From: Schoenoplectus triqueter
Taxonomy: Eukaryota > Streptophyta > Magnoliopsida > Poales > Cyperaceae
NCBI GenBank assembly: GCA_964058805.1
Contig: CAXKVV010002063.1
Coordinates: 1 to 33,339 of the forward strand
Direction of reading: 5' to 3'
DNA length: 33,339 nucleotides
In this document: piece after piece, positions 11,203-21,566 of the stretch
Position numbering within the stretch: the first letter of the stretch is position 1
Layout: the number at the start of each line of letters is the position of its first letter
Position numbers and translations under genes: made by a program
The notes under the pieces: generated by a model
The model's database searches: none
Seen by the model: only the letters and a program-made list of their open reading frames with translations
Told to the model about the DNA's origin: nothing

Positions 11203-13430
11203 GCTGCCAACTCTAACTAGGCTCCAATTAGTGTGGCTTTCATGTCATTTTGCCCTTTCACCAGCCATTTACAAAGAGTTATCTTATTAGCTAGACCTAG
11301 CTTACCACACACCATTACAGAGTCAACAGATTAATATTCGATCCATCAAATTAAATTTCATAAGCATTTCCCACAAATGTTTCAACGAACTAATTATCTA
11401 ATATGTCCTAATAAAACTCGTTGCAGTAGTATAATTTCATATAGAACATCTTTAGTTTAATGAAGTCTCATCCTGGTTCCTTAATTTGACCAATTGTTCT
11501 GCTCATTAATTAGTTATGCCTGTGCTAAGAATTCTTCTAATTAAATTTTTATGAGTGTACTTTTGGGGAGCGAGGTTCAAAATATTTTAGTTCTACTTGA
11601 ACTATATTTCGTTGCGATTAGAAGTTTAGAACAATAACACTAATTAAGCACCAATGATTTAAATTGTCAAACAATTTTCATTGCTCTAAATTTAAGCCAA
11701 GTAATGCATGCATACATGGAACGAGCCTAGCTAGACACAATAAGATTTGTCATGCTTCCCTCATTTTCTCTAATCCGTTTGAAGCAACCTATATATTTTT
11801 TTCTTGCACTGTTCACTGTTCAAGTAGTGTTACCAAACATGAATTGTTACACGCTAACAAACCTAAGAGCTTTTTTTGTATTCAGACAGTGAACTCTGTG
11901 ATGCATGGCCTTGCATGTCTTGCACCCTGTTTTTCATCAGGAATCCCTCATATTGTGGGGCATGTCGACGACGCGGTCACTTATCGAAGTTTGTTATGGT
12001 AGGAAATAAGTCTTTTTATCAAAACACATAATATGTGCCTAAATAATCCATTACATGACTAAATTAAGCTACCCCTCTGATATTGACAACTCCAACAAAC
12101 ATAACACTGGCATATTAACAGAAAACAGTGCACTATTTTGGGAACCTGGTTCTTTTTGTTTTTGTTTGTATGTGGAAAAACTGGAAATTCATGAATTAGC
12201 TAAGAACTTATAATAGATTAAGAAGGTTATGAAAAAGAATCTGTTACTCCAAGAACTATCTGGAATTAGGATCAGACTGATTCTAATTAAATTAATGCAA
12301 AAATATGTTCCATTTTTTCAATCTTCACTTTGGTTTTAGAAGAATGTGAGTGGTAATTTAGTGCCTCCAGTGCTTTGAATCAGGTAATTTCTGTACTTGA
12401 GTGCTCATAATCGAACTTCTATATATGAAAGAAGACAAATTTATATAAAATTATGGATAATTAGTTCTCCCGAATTTTTTATATACTTGAAATATGCAAA
12501 CAAAAGTATTACCTCTGAACATGGGATTAAATAATTAACGATACTTAAATAATGCTTAAATTAATTTCAACACGGGAATAGATATCTAAAATTAACTTTG
12601 CACTTAAGATACCTCTGAACTACTTCACAACTCCAACCGATTTAATACTGCCAGGTTAACAGAAGTAAATATATGCATTGACGACATCACTTACAAAGAC
12701 ATATTATGCACTAATTACAAAACAGAAGATACAAATGTCATCATAGTAAATGGTTGATCAGCTCATTAATTGATGTATAATAGATAAAATATCAGGTATC
12801 AAGCGTTAGAATTATAGCTATATATAGAAAATAGTTCATACTTCTGTTTATTCTATTATTTGATTGTCAAATTACAAAAAAATGGTTATCTTGTAAGAAT
12901 GAGAACGTGAAGCAAACTAAATGGAAGTAATGCCATCAGAGATCTATTGTAGGATGCTGTGTACTGCAAAAGCTTGGAACAGGGAAGATCTGTTAACAGG
13001 CTCACATCTGCAAATGACCTCAAATAATTAATAATGTGTTAACGTATATTTGTTGGCTAAGTGGTAATTATATATATATTTGTAGAAAAATAGGGAGATA
13101 AACTTCATTACCATCTGTGCTAAATTTATTCTTCATAAATATTAATTTTTAACTCATTAACTAAAACGACACATGATTTTCTTAAAAGTACCTACCACTA
13201 GTTTTATAAATAAAATATAAGCATATATTTAATTTTGAAAATCATGTCCTGCACAATTGACTCAGAATGTATTCCATTTGAGTAAAACTAACATGGTTAA
13301 TGTTTTTTTTTTATGCAAAAGAAGGCCGGAGACCTTATTTTACTAACTAAAAGAAATTCTCTAGTTTTGGAAACAAAAAAATAAAAAAATATGCATGAAA
13401 AACAGAGATATCAGGCATTTTCAATCCCCC
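11203..13430. other. Intergenic DNA with a diverged 60-bp repeat
   Basis: No gene was recognised. Two copies of a diverged ~60-bp unit (AAGCTACCcCTCTGA, CTCCAAC, TAACACTGGCAT) lie at 12061-12127 and 12601-12668. A third lies at about 13928-13990. A minus-strand open stretch at about 12897-13010 follows a TTTGCAG acceptor-like site but has no recognised homology. The 112-residue open frame at 11664-12002 has no family features. Confidence 0.45.
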
Positions 13431-13466
13431 AGGAGCATCTTAAGATATCATAGATGAATATTTATG

Positions 13467-13660
13467 TCAAAATCTTATAAGATATTAAATTTCATAATTT
13501 GTTGAGATTTCTAATTATTTTTTAAATTATTTTTAAAAGCAGCCTTATTTAACATAAGAAAATGACCTATTTCAGTATTATTTTTAAAAATAATTTAAAA
13601 ATAGCTAGAAAACTCAAAAAATTATGAAATTTTACCCTATACGATTTTGAAATAAAAAAA
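13467..13660. repeat. Imperfect inverted repeat
   Basis: The left arm (TCAAAATCTTATAAG, AAATTTCATAATTTGTTGAG, TTTTTAAATTATTTTTAAAA) is the reverse complement, with mismatches, of the right arm (AATTTAAAAATAGC, CTCAAAAAATTATGAAATTT, TATACGATTTTGA). It looks like an older relative of the foldback elements seen further right, but no target duplication was identified. Confidence 0.5.
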
Positions 13661-15700
13661 TTATTGAGCATTTTAGATTGATCGTTTGAGCTGTCGGGAT
13701 ATGAAATCTCATACTAATACAATAATAAAATTTTGCTTTGCAAAACACCATAATTCATCTCTTTATATATAATTTTTCTTTTTATAAAATTATTGGAAGT
13801 AGAAAAATTCTCTGAACAAGGGGAAAAAGTATATGGATGTCATAAATCAAAGTTGGTCGTACATAAGAGAGCAAAGTCCGATAAGTAACATCTTGATTTG
13901 AACCTCCATTAGCGTTTGCATGATAATAAATTAAGCTACCTCTTGATCTTGACCGCTCCAACTACCTTAACACTGCCATGCCAGCAGACAACTTCGTTAT
14001 ATTTTATTTGGTGGGTCGCAAATTAATTTTAGGATGCCAAATTGCCAACATAATTTCTGTATTTTTTTAATAATAAAAAACCAAATTGTGACTTCGGATG
14101 ATAAAGATATCTATTAGCATTGGTGGAAGCGACCATTTTTAACTGTGGTCAGACCTTAAGGGAATATATTATGGCATAGATTGCTTTACAAGCATTTCGT
14201 TAAATTAATTCTCAAGCAACGTGTTTTTTTAATTAACTTTAATTTAGACTATCACTCTTCGTTAGAGATCATTTTAATTAGCGTTTTAGCATGATACAGT
14301 GACGCATAATATATTAAAATAATTTTGAAGTCTAAAACATAAAATTGGAAACTAGCTCTTATCTTCTTCTCAACAAAAAAAAAAGAAAAAAATCAACTCT
14401 AAAATACCCAAGTACTAATTAATGATATATCTTTTGAACCACAAATGGAACGGAAGTGATAAAGTGTCTTGCTTCTTTACAGAAAAAAAATGTGTTGATC
14501 ATTCTTACAGAAGACATGTTAAAGATAATTAATAATATCACTATCTAAAAAAATAATATATTTTAATAATACAAATATAACATAAGATCATTTCTTTCAT
14601 ATTACTCTTTGAAATAAAATTCATATCTGATTTTTAAATCATTAAAGAAATGTACACTTGTTCAATGGCGATGCTAACATGTTATTTAGTTTGTGAATTT
14701 CAATTAAAAAAAAAGAAAGCAATAACAAACCTTTTCGATATTTCCTTCACAAAGTAGTCTCTAATGGTATCGGAAATGTGTCCTTTATTCCCCGTCCTGT
14801 GGATTGTACGTGTTTTTTTTTTGAGATTTAGTTTGCACAAATCTTAAAACAAATCAAACAGACACCACGTTGTGTTGCACGGGAGAGGATACAAATTCAG
14901 TAGTATTCAATTATTATTATTATACTCATAAAAATAGTTAAATTTTTTATCCTCTCACACATGCCACAACATTAAAACTTTCTCATCATTAATTTTATTT
15001 AAATCTTTTCATCTAGTTGAATCTAATGGTTTATGGTTCATACATAATTTTTCTCTCTCCTCATTTAAAGTAAGATGTATGAAATACTTAAGGTAAAACT
15101 TAATTCTTAAAATGATCCAAATTTTTTATAATCCTTTATAGTTTATTATGTATTTAGTTATATTTTTTTATATTAATAAAAATATTATTATATACATCTC
15201 TAATATTTTAAAAAAATATGTTTAAAATTTCTTTAATGTAAAATTTTATAAAATGTATTTAGAAATTTATACTTTAATTATTTGTTTGAGTTTTACAACT
15301 ACGAAACTGCTATCTTAGTATAATGATAATGTATTAATATTGGAGTTAATTAGAAACATAAATATGGTTAAGTGGTAGAAGTAATCTCATAGCATATTTA
15401 ATTAATGAGAGAGAGCGATGATTAATATATTGCGCTAAATTATTTTTGCTTAAATCTGCTTAATTGAATATTTTCGGATTAATCTGACGTACCCAAATTA
15501 AAGGACCATAAAAATTGTACATAATCTATATATACCATTCCATGTTAGAAGCTTGTGTTCTTATTAACTTATGATTGTGATATAATTATATCTGTAGTTT
15601 AACGGTAACGAGTATCAAAGTGTCAAATATCACTAATATATATTAAATATCTAAATACACATCGTGGTATATATTAATATATAAAGCGATAAGTATCAGC
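13661..15700. other. AT-rich intergenic DNA
   Basis: No coding exon was supported. The third copy of the 60-bp repeat sits just left (13928-13990 falls inside this stretch). A GTTGTGTTGCACGGGAGAGG segment near 14868 resembles terminal or internal pieces of plant transposons but could not be assigned. Confidence 0.35.
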
Positions 15701-15728
15701 CGGTGGAATATATATATATATATATATA

Positions 15729-16128
15729 GAGTGAGGCTATGGTGCTTCGCGAAGCACAAAACCTCCCGTGCTTCGCGTCCGTATCTCAAATTTGAAAGTT
15801 CATATGCCCGATCCAAACCGTTGAACATAATCTTCATATTGAACTATCTTTGGAGATCAAAATTTATATTTTTTTGAATTTTTTTGCTATTTTTTAGATG
15901 GGTACAAAATCGCTAGTTTTGGATGGTGCAGAAATCGTTAGATCAGCAAATTTTATACTCATTTAAAAAATAGCAAAAAAATTCAAAAAAATATAAAATT
16001 TGATCTCCAAAGATATTTCAATATGAAGATCATGTTCAACGGTTTGGATTGAGTGTATGAACTTTCAAATTCGAGATACGGACGCGAAGCACGGGAGATT
16101 TTGTGCTTCGCGAAGCACCATAGCCTCA

Positions 16129-16131
<3 letters not shown>
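15729..16131. mobile_element. 403-bp palindromic element, family A copy 1
   Basis: Starts GAGTGAGGCTATGGTGCTTCG and ends with its reverse complement. Arms of about 180 bp surround a non-palindromic core of about 40 bp (CGCTAGTTTTGGATGGTGC and onward), which fixes the orientation. The 16-bp palindrome GTGCTTCGCGAAGCAC is near each end, and a second GTGCTTCGCG follows after the ACCTCCC block. It is flanked by (TA)n on both sides. No transposase. Copies of exactly or almost exactly the same length lie at 17401, 21164 and 24964. Confidence 0.88.

Positions 16132-16188
<57 letters not shown>
16132..16188. repeat. (TA)n microsatellite
   Basis: An uninterrupted TA run of about 57 bp that directly abuts the right end of the family A copy 1 element. 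Confidence 0.95.
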
Positions 16189-16190
<2 letters not shown>

Positions 16191-16675
16191 AGTTAACAAC
16201 CTTCTTGTAATTCGCTTATAGGCTTAAACCATGGAAAGTTAAAAGAACGACAATTTATATTCTCAAATTTTATCGGGTCGGATTTAAAAAGAGCCCGTTA
16301 AATTTGGGTCGGAATAACCCGAATTCAGTTGTGAAGCTTTTAAGGAGTCTAGTATGATAATTATGTTGGGCCTGGATTATAAGACATAAATGTTAGGCCC
16401 ACCTCCTGGACCGAGTTAAATAATAATTTTATGTACACCTATTCTTTTTCGATTATTCAGTGACTAAATTTTTTATTTTTTTCAAGCATAGGATGATCCA
16501 TTTGTGTTTTATTATTTAACTTCGAACTTAGCATTATTAAGATCTACAAATATTTTATTTAAGACTAATTATATTTAATTAAGATTAGGTTGCATAATTA
16601 AAGAAAAAATAAGTTGTAAAATAGTTAACCAAGTTATGTGGGTCCATCAAGTTGGAATTATAAAGAATTTCGATC
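16189..16675. other. Intergenic DNA
   Basis: No gene or clear element was recognised before the hAT MITE target duplication. Confidence 0.4.
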
Positions 16676-16683
16676 CTTACACT

Positions 16684-16835
16684 CAGGGGCGGAAGCAGAA
16701 ACGATCAATAGAGGGTGCTAAATTCAAATAAATATAATGTTCGGGTCAATTTTTTTTTATCGTACGACCTTTATTTTTTAGTGAACCGATTGGGTGTCCG
16801 GGCGCCGGCCGGCGCCTACCTTGATTCTGCCCCTG
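16684..16835. mobile_element. hAT-type MITE (152 bp) with perfect 8-bp TSD
   Basis: Starts CAGGGGCGGAAGCAGAA and ends TTGATTCTGCCCCTG, so the TIRs match over CAGGGGC and most of the next 8 bp. CTTACACT occurs immediately on both sides (16676-16683 and 16836-16843). The interior is shared with the copy at 7497. It is non-coding and non-autonomous. Confidence 0.92.
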
Positions 16836-17009
16836 CTTACACTATAATTAAGATTAACAATATACTAATTGCTACGAAATTTCTTTAAATATGCAAATAT
16901 TTTTAAAACCAAATCTAGGTCAAAACAATTTCAATGTGCATCCGATCGAATTTTTATCCGTATCCTGTTCGGCCACGTTGGACCCGCAAAAAATAGTGCT
17001 TTTACTCCG

Positions 17010-17293
17010 GCTTTTGATATCTAATACTGAAGGTTTGAACGAACAATATTATTTTGATTTATCTTTCAAAAATATTTTATTATTTTAATATATTTTTTTG
17101 GATTTTTGAAAGATAATACTTTTAAAATGGGGTTTTCATTATTTTATTATTATTTTGAGTCATCTTTCAAAAATTCAAAAAATAGTTAGAAATTATAAAA
17201 ATAATAAAATTTGGTTCTACGAGATTTTAATATATACATTATGTTGAGCTATAGTGGATCGTCTATTCAAACCTTTGGTATTAATATTTGAAG
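17010..17293. repeat. Foldback element with a distinct sequence
   Basis: Outer blocks CTAATACTGAAGGTTTGAACGA and, in reverse complement, the region of TCTATTCAAACCTTTGGTATTA form an inverted repeat. Inner blocks (ATCTTTCAAAAATATTTTATTATTTT / AAAATTCAAAAAATAG) are also partly palindromic. It resembles the other palindromes in architecture but not in sequence. Confidence 0.55.
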
Positions 17294-17367
17294 CTGAAGT
17301 AATTAATAAAAGGTCCATGGAGCTTTTTAATTATGGGCAGATCTTGAGTGTTAGTTTCTATACAGTG

Positions 17368-17371
<4 letters not shown>

Positions 17372-17400
<29 letters not shown>
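17372..17400. repeat. (TA)n microsatellite
   Basis: A pure TA run that ends exactly at the start of the family A copy 2 element. Confidence 0.9.
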
Positions 17401-17403
<3 letters not shown>

Positions 17404-17803
17404 TGAGGCTATGGTGCTTCGCGAAGCACAAAACCTCCCGTGCTTCGCGTCCGTATCTCGAATTTGAAAGTTCATACACCCGATCCAAACCGTTGAACAT
17501 GATCTTCATATTGAACTATCTTTGGAGATCAAAATTTATATTTTTTTGATTTTTTTTGCTATTTTTTAGATGGATACAAAATCGCTAGTTTTGGATGGTG
17601 CAGAAATCGTTAGATCAGCAAATTTTATACTCATTTAAAAAATAGCAAAAAAATTCAAAAAAATATAAAATTTGATCTCCAAAGATATTTCAATATGAAG
17701 ATCATGTTCAACGGTTTGGATCGAGCGTATGAACTTTCAAATTCGAGATACGAACGCGAAGCACGGGAGGTTTTGTGCTTCGCGAAGCACCATAGCCTCA
17801 CTC
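17401..17803. mobile_element. 403-bp palindromic element, family A copy 2
   Basis: Same ends, same length and same core orientation as copy 1. It is nearly identical over its whole length, with a few point differences such as GAATTTTTTT versus GATTTTTTTT in the left arm. It is flanked by (TA)n on both sides and separated from the next palindrome by only about 18 bp of TA repeat. Small open frames here (for example 17695-17970 and its antisense partner) arise from the palindrome. Confidence 0.9.
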
Positions 17804-17821
17804 TATATATATATATATATA

Positions 17822-18211
17822 GAGTAATGCTATGGTGCTTCGCGAAGCAAAAATTTTTTTGTGCTTCGCGTCCGTATCTCGAATTTAAAAATTCAAACGG
17901 CCGATCCAAACCGTTGAGCATCATCTTCATATTGAAATATCCTTGGAGATCAAATTTTATATTTTTTTGATATTTTTTAGATGGGTACAAAGTCGTTTGT
18001 TTTGGATGGTGCAGAAATCTTTAGATCAACAAACTTTGTACCCATCTAAAAAATATCAAAAAAATTCAAAAAAATATAAAATTTGATCTCCAAGGATATT
18101 TCAATATGAAGATGATGTTCAACGGTTTGGATCGGCCGTTTGAACTTTTAAATTCGAGATACAGACGCGAAGCACAAAAATTTTTTTGCTTCGCGAAGCA
18201 CCATAGCATTA

Positions 18212-18214
<3 letters not shown>
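17822..18214. mobile_element. Family A-related palindrome, copy 3 (393 bp)
   Basis: Starts GAGTAATGCTATGGTGCTTCG and ends with its reverse complement. It has the same plan as the 403-bp copies but forms its own subtype: AAAATTTTTTTG replaces the ACCTCCCG block and CGGCCGATCC replaces GCCCGATCC. The core (GTTTTGGATGGTGCAGAAAT) is conserved and in the same orientation. The two arms match each other more closely than in copies 1 and 2. It sits between two TA tracts. Confidence 0.88.
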
Positions 18215-18266
<52 letters not shown>

Positions 18267-18271
<5 letters not shown>

Positions 18272-18628
18272 ATGGTACGGTTAGTCGTGAAGTATAATTT
18301 TTTTTTATTTCACATCATATCACCTATTTGACCGTTAAAATTGTTCTCCATATTGAAATATGTTTGAAGACCAAATTTTATATTTTTAATTAAATTTTCC
18401 TTTTTTTAGGGGAAGAAAATATATTGAGTTTATGATTTTTAATAAGAATAATTTTTTAATCCTCAAAAAAATAGAAAAAAATTCTAAAAAAATATAAAAT
18501 TTAGTTTCCAAACATATTTCAATATGGATGACACTTTTAACGGTCGGATCGGTGTTTTGAATTTAAAAATGGGAGATACGACGTGAAGCACAAATATATT
18601 TTGTACTTCGCGACTAACCATAGCATAA

Positions 18629-18633
<5 letters not shown>
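18267..18633. mobile_element. Diverged family A palindrome, copy 4, with (GA)n/(CT)n edges
   Basis: Left GAGTTATGGTACGGTTAGTCG and right GCGACTAACCATAGCATAACTC form the ends, and the arms pair throughout. The core is replaced by a simple A/T spacer. A (GA)n run (18243-18269) precedes it and a (CT)n run (18629-18650) follows, so even the flanking microsatellites are inverted copies of each other. Outside these lie (TA)n tracts. Confidence 0.8.

Positions 18634-18649
<16 letters not shown>

Positions 18650-18709
<60 letters not shown>
18650..18709. repeat. (TA)n microsatellite
   Basis: About 58 bp of TA repeat between two unrelated palindromic elements. Confidence 0.93.
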
Positions 18710-18714
<5 letters not shown>

Positions 18715-19115
18715 ACTATTGTGAAAATGTTTGCATTTTGAACCCAAGTGCATACGGCTCAAATATTATCGTAACATATCTGAAATTCAAAATTATCATT
18801 CTCATTAAATTCTTCATATCAAAATATTGAGGGATACAAAAATTTAGGGTATTTTGAGTTTTCTAAGTATTTGTTTTGGATTTTTTAAAATCAACAACAA
18901 CAATTCAATATTTTATTATTATTTTAGTCCTGATTTTTAAAAATCCAAAACAAATATTTAGAAAACTCAAAATACCCTAAATTTTTGTATCGCTCAATAT
19001 TTTGATATGAAGAATTTAATGAGAATGATAATTTTAAATTTCGGACGTGTTATGATAAAATTTGAGACGTATGCACTTGAGCTCGAAATACATATGTTTT
19101 CACAATAGTCTAACT
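18709..19115. mobile_element. Foldback element, family B copy 2
   Basis: Starts AGTTAGACTATTGTGAAAA and ends with its reverse complement at about 19115. Shared family B blocks are CTCATTAAATTCTTCATAT, GGGATACAAAAATTTAGGG and ATTTTGAGTTTTCTAAG, each repeated in inverse on the other arm. The centre is an AACAACAACAATTCAATATTTTATT-type spacer near 18900. A (TAAC)n run begins at its right end. Confidence 0.85.
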
Positions 19116-19120
19116 AACTG

Positions 19121-19181
<61 letters not shown>
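19111..19181. repeat. (TAAC)n then (TA)n compound microsatellite
   Basis: The tetranucleotide run TAACTAAC (with one CTGA interruption) spans about 19111-19150. It appears to have grown from the AACT end of the element to its left. A TA run to about 19181 follows. Confidence 0.88.
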
Positions 19182-19185
<4 letters not shown>

Positions 19186-19573
19186 AAAGTCTAAAATACA
19201 ACGCATTGCACCGATACGTCCATGCATTATGTCAAAATCTCAAACTTCAAGTTAAAAATGACCGCCCAAACCGTTCAATTTACTCTTCATACCAAACTCT
19301 TGTAGAAAATCAAATTATATATATTTTAAAACTTTTTGCTATTTTTTGGGCTAAGAGAAAGTTGCTTGATTTAAGAATTTTGGATCGTCCAATAGTGATG
19401 ATTTTCTTCCTATCAAAAAAATTTGAAAAATATAAAATTGAATTTTCTACAATAATTTAATATGGAGAATAAATTAAACGGATCTGATTGATAATTTTGA
19501 ACTTAAAATTTAAGATTTTAACGTGATGTACGAACACATTCGTATAACGCGTTGTATTTTAAACTTGCTCTCT
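19182..19573. mobile_element. Foldback element, family C
   Basis: The left end has TCTAAAATACAACGCATTG and the right end has AACGCGTTGTATTTTAAAC, with arms pairing inwards (for example CAAACCGTTCAATTTACTCTTCAT against ATGGAGAATAAATTAAACGG). It has the same layout as family A (AAACCGTT and AGAAAATCAAATTATAT blocks recall it), so it may be a distant member. Flanked by TA runs. Confidence 0.75.
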
Positions 19574-20703
19574 ATATATATATTATGAAAGGCAGAGAAA
19601 GATATGGACCGTCCAATGTTCACACACACAGGAGGGATCCCTTTTGTTTGCTTAAAATGTCACAGTGATGTTTGTACCAGTTGAGAGATAAAGCAGGGAG
19701 CAACCCTGCTGGGCTGCTCCTATAGGAATCAGTACTCAACCCCATCCTCTAAAAACCGAACCTAGTTTTTAGTTCTCCGTCCTCAGTTTCCATCAGTACA
19801 GAACTGAGCATGCAGTTTCTCAGTCCATAATTAACCATGAAGAATCAATGGTAGGTCCAGTCTAGAAAAGAAAATTTTCTCAAGGGATAAAGAAGCGAAC
19901 TTAGCTGAAACTGGGCGAGGCTAAAGGCAGGAGTGAATACATCCAGAAAAGGAAAAGTTCATCAACCAACCAAACCAAACCAAACCAAACCAGACGAGAG
20001 AGATATATTCATATCATATCATATAATAATATGGCGGAGAACATCAAAGCTATACATACATAAATTAAACACACTGCCTTTCCTGTGCATCGGAAGTCGT
20101 GCGCCTGCATGCCACTGCATGCTGTGGGCCCAGTTTCCGTATTGGGTCCCGCATACTTTCCTTTGCTGGGCTTGTGACCTTGTGTCTCCTCTTCTATCAG
20201 AACCCTCCAAAATACCTTGATTTTAGGTTGAGGTTTATGGCCGATCCACTGTACCTGGAATCCTATGATGTTTTTTTTTTGTTTGGAATTACGATCTCCA
20301 GTTTAATTATGATATGAAATAATTTCAATTAAAATTTTAAATTAATATGGTTAGATATAATTATCCTGTTGAGTTCAGTTATTAAAATGAACTAATTGTA
20401 AACTAGTTTGGTCAAGGTTAACGGTCGACATTTAATTTGGTTCATCCCAAAATTTTCTACTTCTCATTGCTGTATGTTAAAAGGAAAATATAAGCTGGCA
20501 TGGTTATTTTCTTATATATTATGATTGTCAAGGGTAACTTACTGAAAAATTATAATTTGTCACTAGATTATTTTTCATTTTTTAATTGTTACGTTGACCC
20601 AGTCAAACACCGTTAATATTATATTGGTCATAGCAATTAATTAGGCAGCAGCCAGTAAAGAAATTGGAGCGAAGATAAAATATTATCTACCGCGCGCACC
20701 AAA

Positions 20704-20707
<4 letters not shown>
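19574..20707. other. Intergenic DNA, moderately GC-richer patch
   Basis: The stretch from about 19600 to 20240 is less AT-rich than its surroundings and contains an (AACCA)n-like run (CAACCAACCAAACCAAACC, about 19962-19993). Small open frames on both strands at 19933-20317 overlap each other and show no family features. It could be an old promoter or gene remnant, but I could not assign it. Confidence 0.35.

Positions 20708-20734
<27 letters not shown>
20708..20734. repeat. (TA)n microsatellite
   Basis: A TA run that abuts the next palindrome. Confidence 0.9.
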
Positions 20735-20737
<3 letters not shown>

Positions 20738-21126
20738 TACTATTGTGAAAATATTTGTATTTAAATCGATATGCAAACACGTTAAAAAATATATTTCAAA
20801 ATCTCAAAAATTTTAATTTATGATTTTCATTAAATTCTTCATATGAAAACCTTATAGGATACAAAAATTTGGAGCATTTTGAGTTTTTTAAGCTACTCTT
20901 TGAATTTTTTAAAAAATAACACAAATATTGAATATTTATTATTATTTTTAGGGCTGTATTTTCAAAAATTCAAAAGAGTAGTTTAAAAAACTCAAAATAC
21001 TTTAAAATTTTGTATTCCACAAGGTTTTCATAAGAAAAATTTAATGAAAATCATAAATTGAAATTTTTGAGATTTTAAAATATATTTTTGATGCGTTTAT
21101 ATATCGGCTAAAATGTAAATATTTTC

Positions 21127-21132
<6 letters not shown>
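20735..21132. mobile_element. Foldback element, family B copy 3
   Basis: Left ACTATTGTGAAAATATTTG pairs with right AAATATTTTCACAATAAT. Blocks AAATTTTAATTTATGATTTTCATT and GGATACAAAAATTTGGAGC recur in inverse on the right arm. TA runs flank it on both sides, and the right one leads directly into a family A element. Confidence 0.82.

Positions 21133-21163
<31 letters not shown>
21133..21163. repeat. (TA)n microsatellite
   Basis: A TA run separating a family B element from a family A element. Confidence 0.9.
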
Positions 21164-21166
<3 letters not shown>

Positions 21167-21566
21167 TGAGGCTATGGTGCTTCGCGAAGCACAAAACCTC
21201 CCGTGCTTCGCGTCCGTATCTCGAATTTAAAAGTTCATACGCCCGATCCAAACCGTTGAACATGATCTTCATATTGAACTATCTTTGGAGATCAAAATTT
21301 ATATTTTTTTGAATTTTTTTGCTATTTTTTAGATGAGTACAAAATCGCTAGTTTTGGATGGTGCAGAAATCGTTAGATCAGCAAATTTTATACTCATTTA
21401 AAAAATAGCAAAAAAATTCAAAAAAAATATAAAATTTGATCTCCAAAGATATTTCAATATGAAGATCATGTTCAACGGTTTAGATCGAGCGTATGAACTT
21501 TCAAATTTGAGATACGGACGCGAAGCACGGGAGGTTTTGTGCTTCGTGAAGCACCATAGCCTCACT
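21164..21566. mobile_element. 403-bp palindromic element, family A copy 5
   Basis: Same ends, arms and core orientation as copies 1 and 2. Small changes include one extra A in the A-rich right arm, GCTTCGTGAAGC in the right end, and loss of the terminal C (CTCACTATAT). (TA)n lies on the left, but only a short TATAT remains on the right. It lies about 750 bp upstream of the WIP gene start codon. Confidence 0.9.

Noticed and set aside
11664..12002. 112-residue plus-strand ORF
   Set aside because: It has no ATG start of its own (non-ATG start in the scan), an odd composition, no recognised domain, and overlaps diverged repeats.
14860..14895. Helitron end suggested by TTGCACGGGAGAGG
   Set aside because: No paired 5' TC or 3' CTRR hairpin end could be located.
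17655..17990. Overlapping sense and antisense ORFs (also 15643-15837, 17281-17475, 25292-25564)
   Set aside because: All arise inside palindromic family A elements. The similar peptides on both strands reflect the inverted repeat, not proteins.
19933..20317. Possible small genes on both strands
   Set aside because: The overlapping frames have no family similarity, splice partners or promoter; the patch is only slightly GC-richer.
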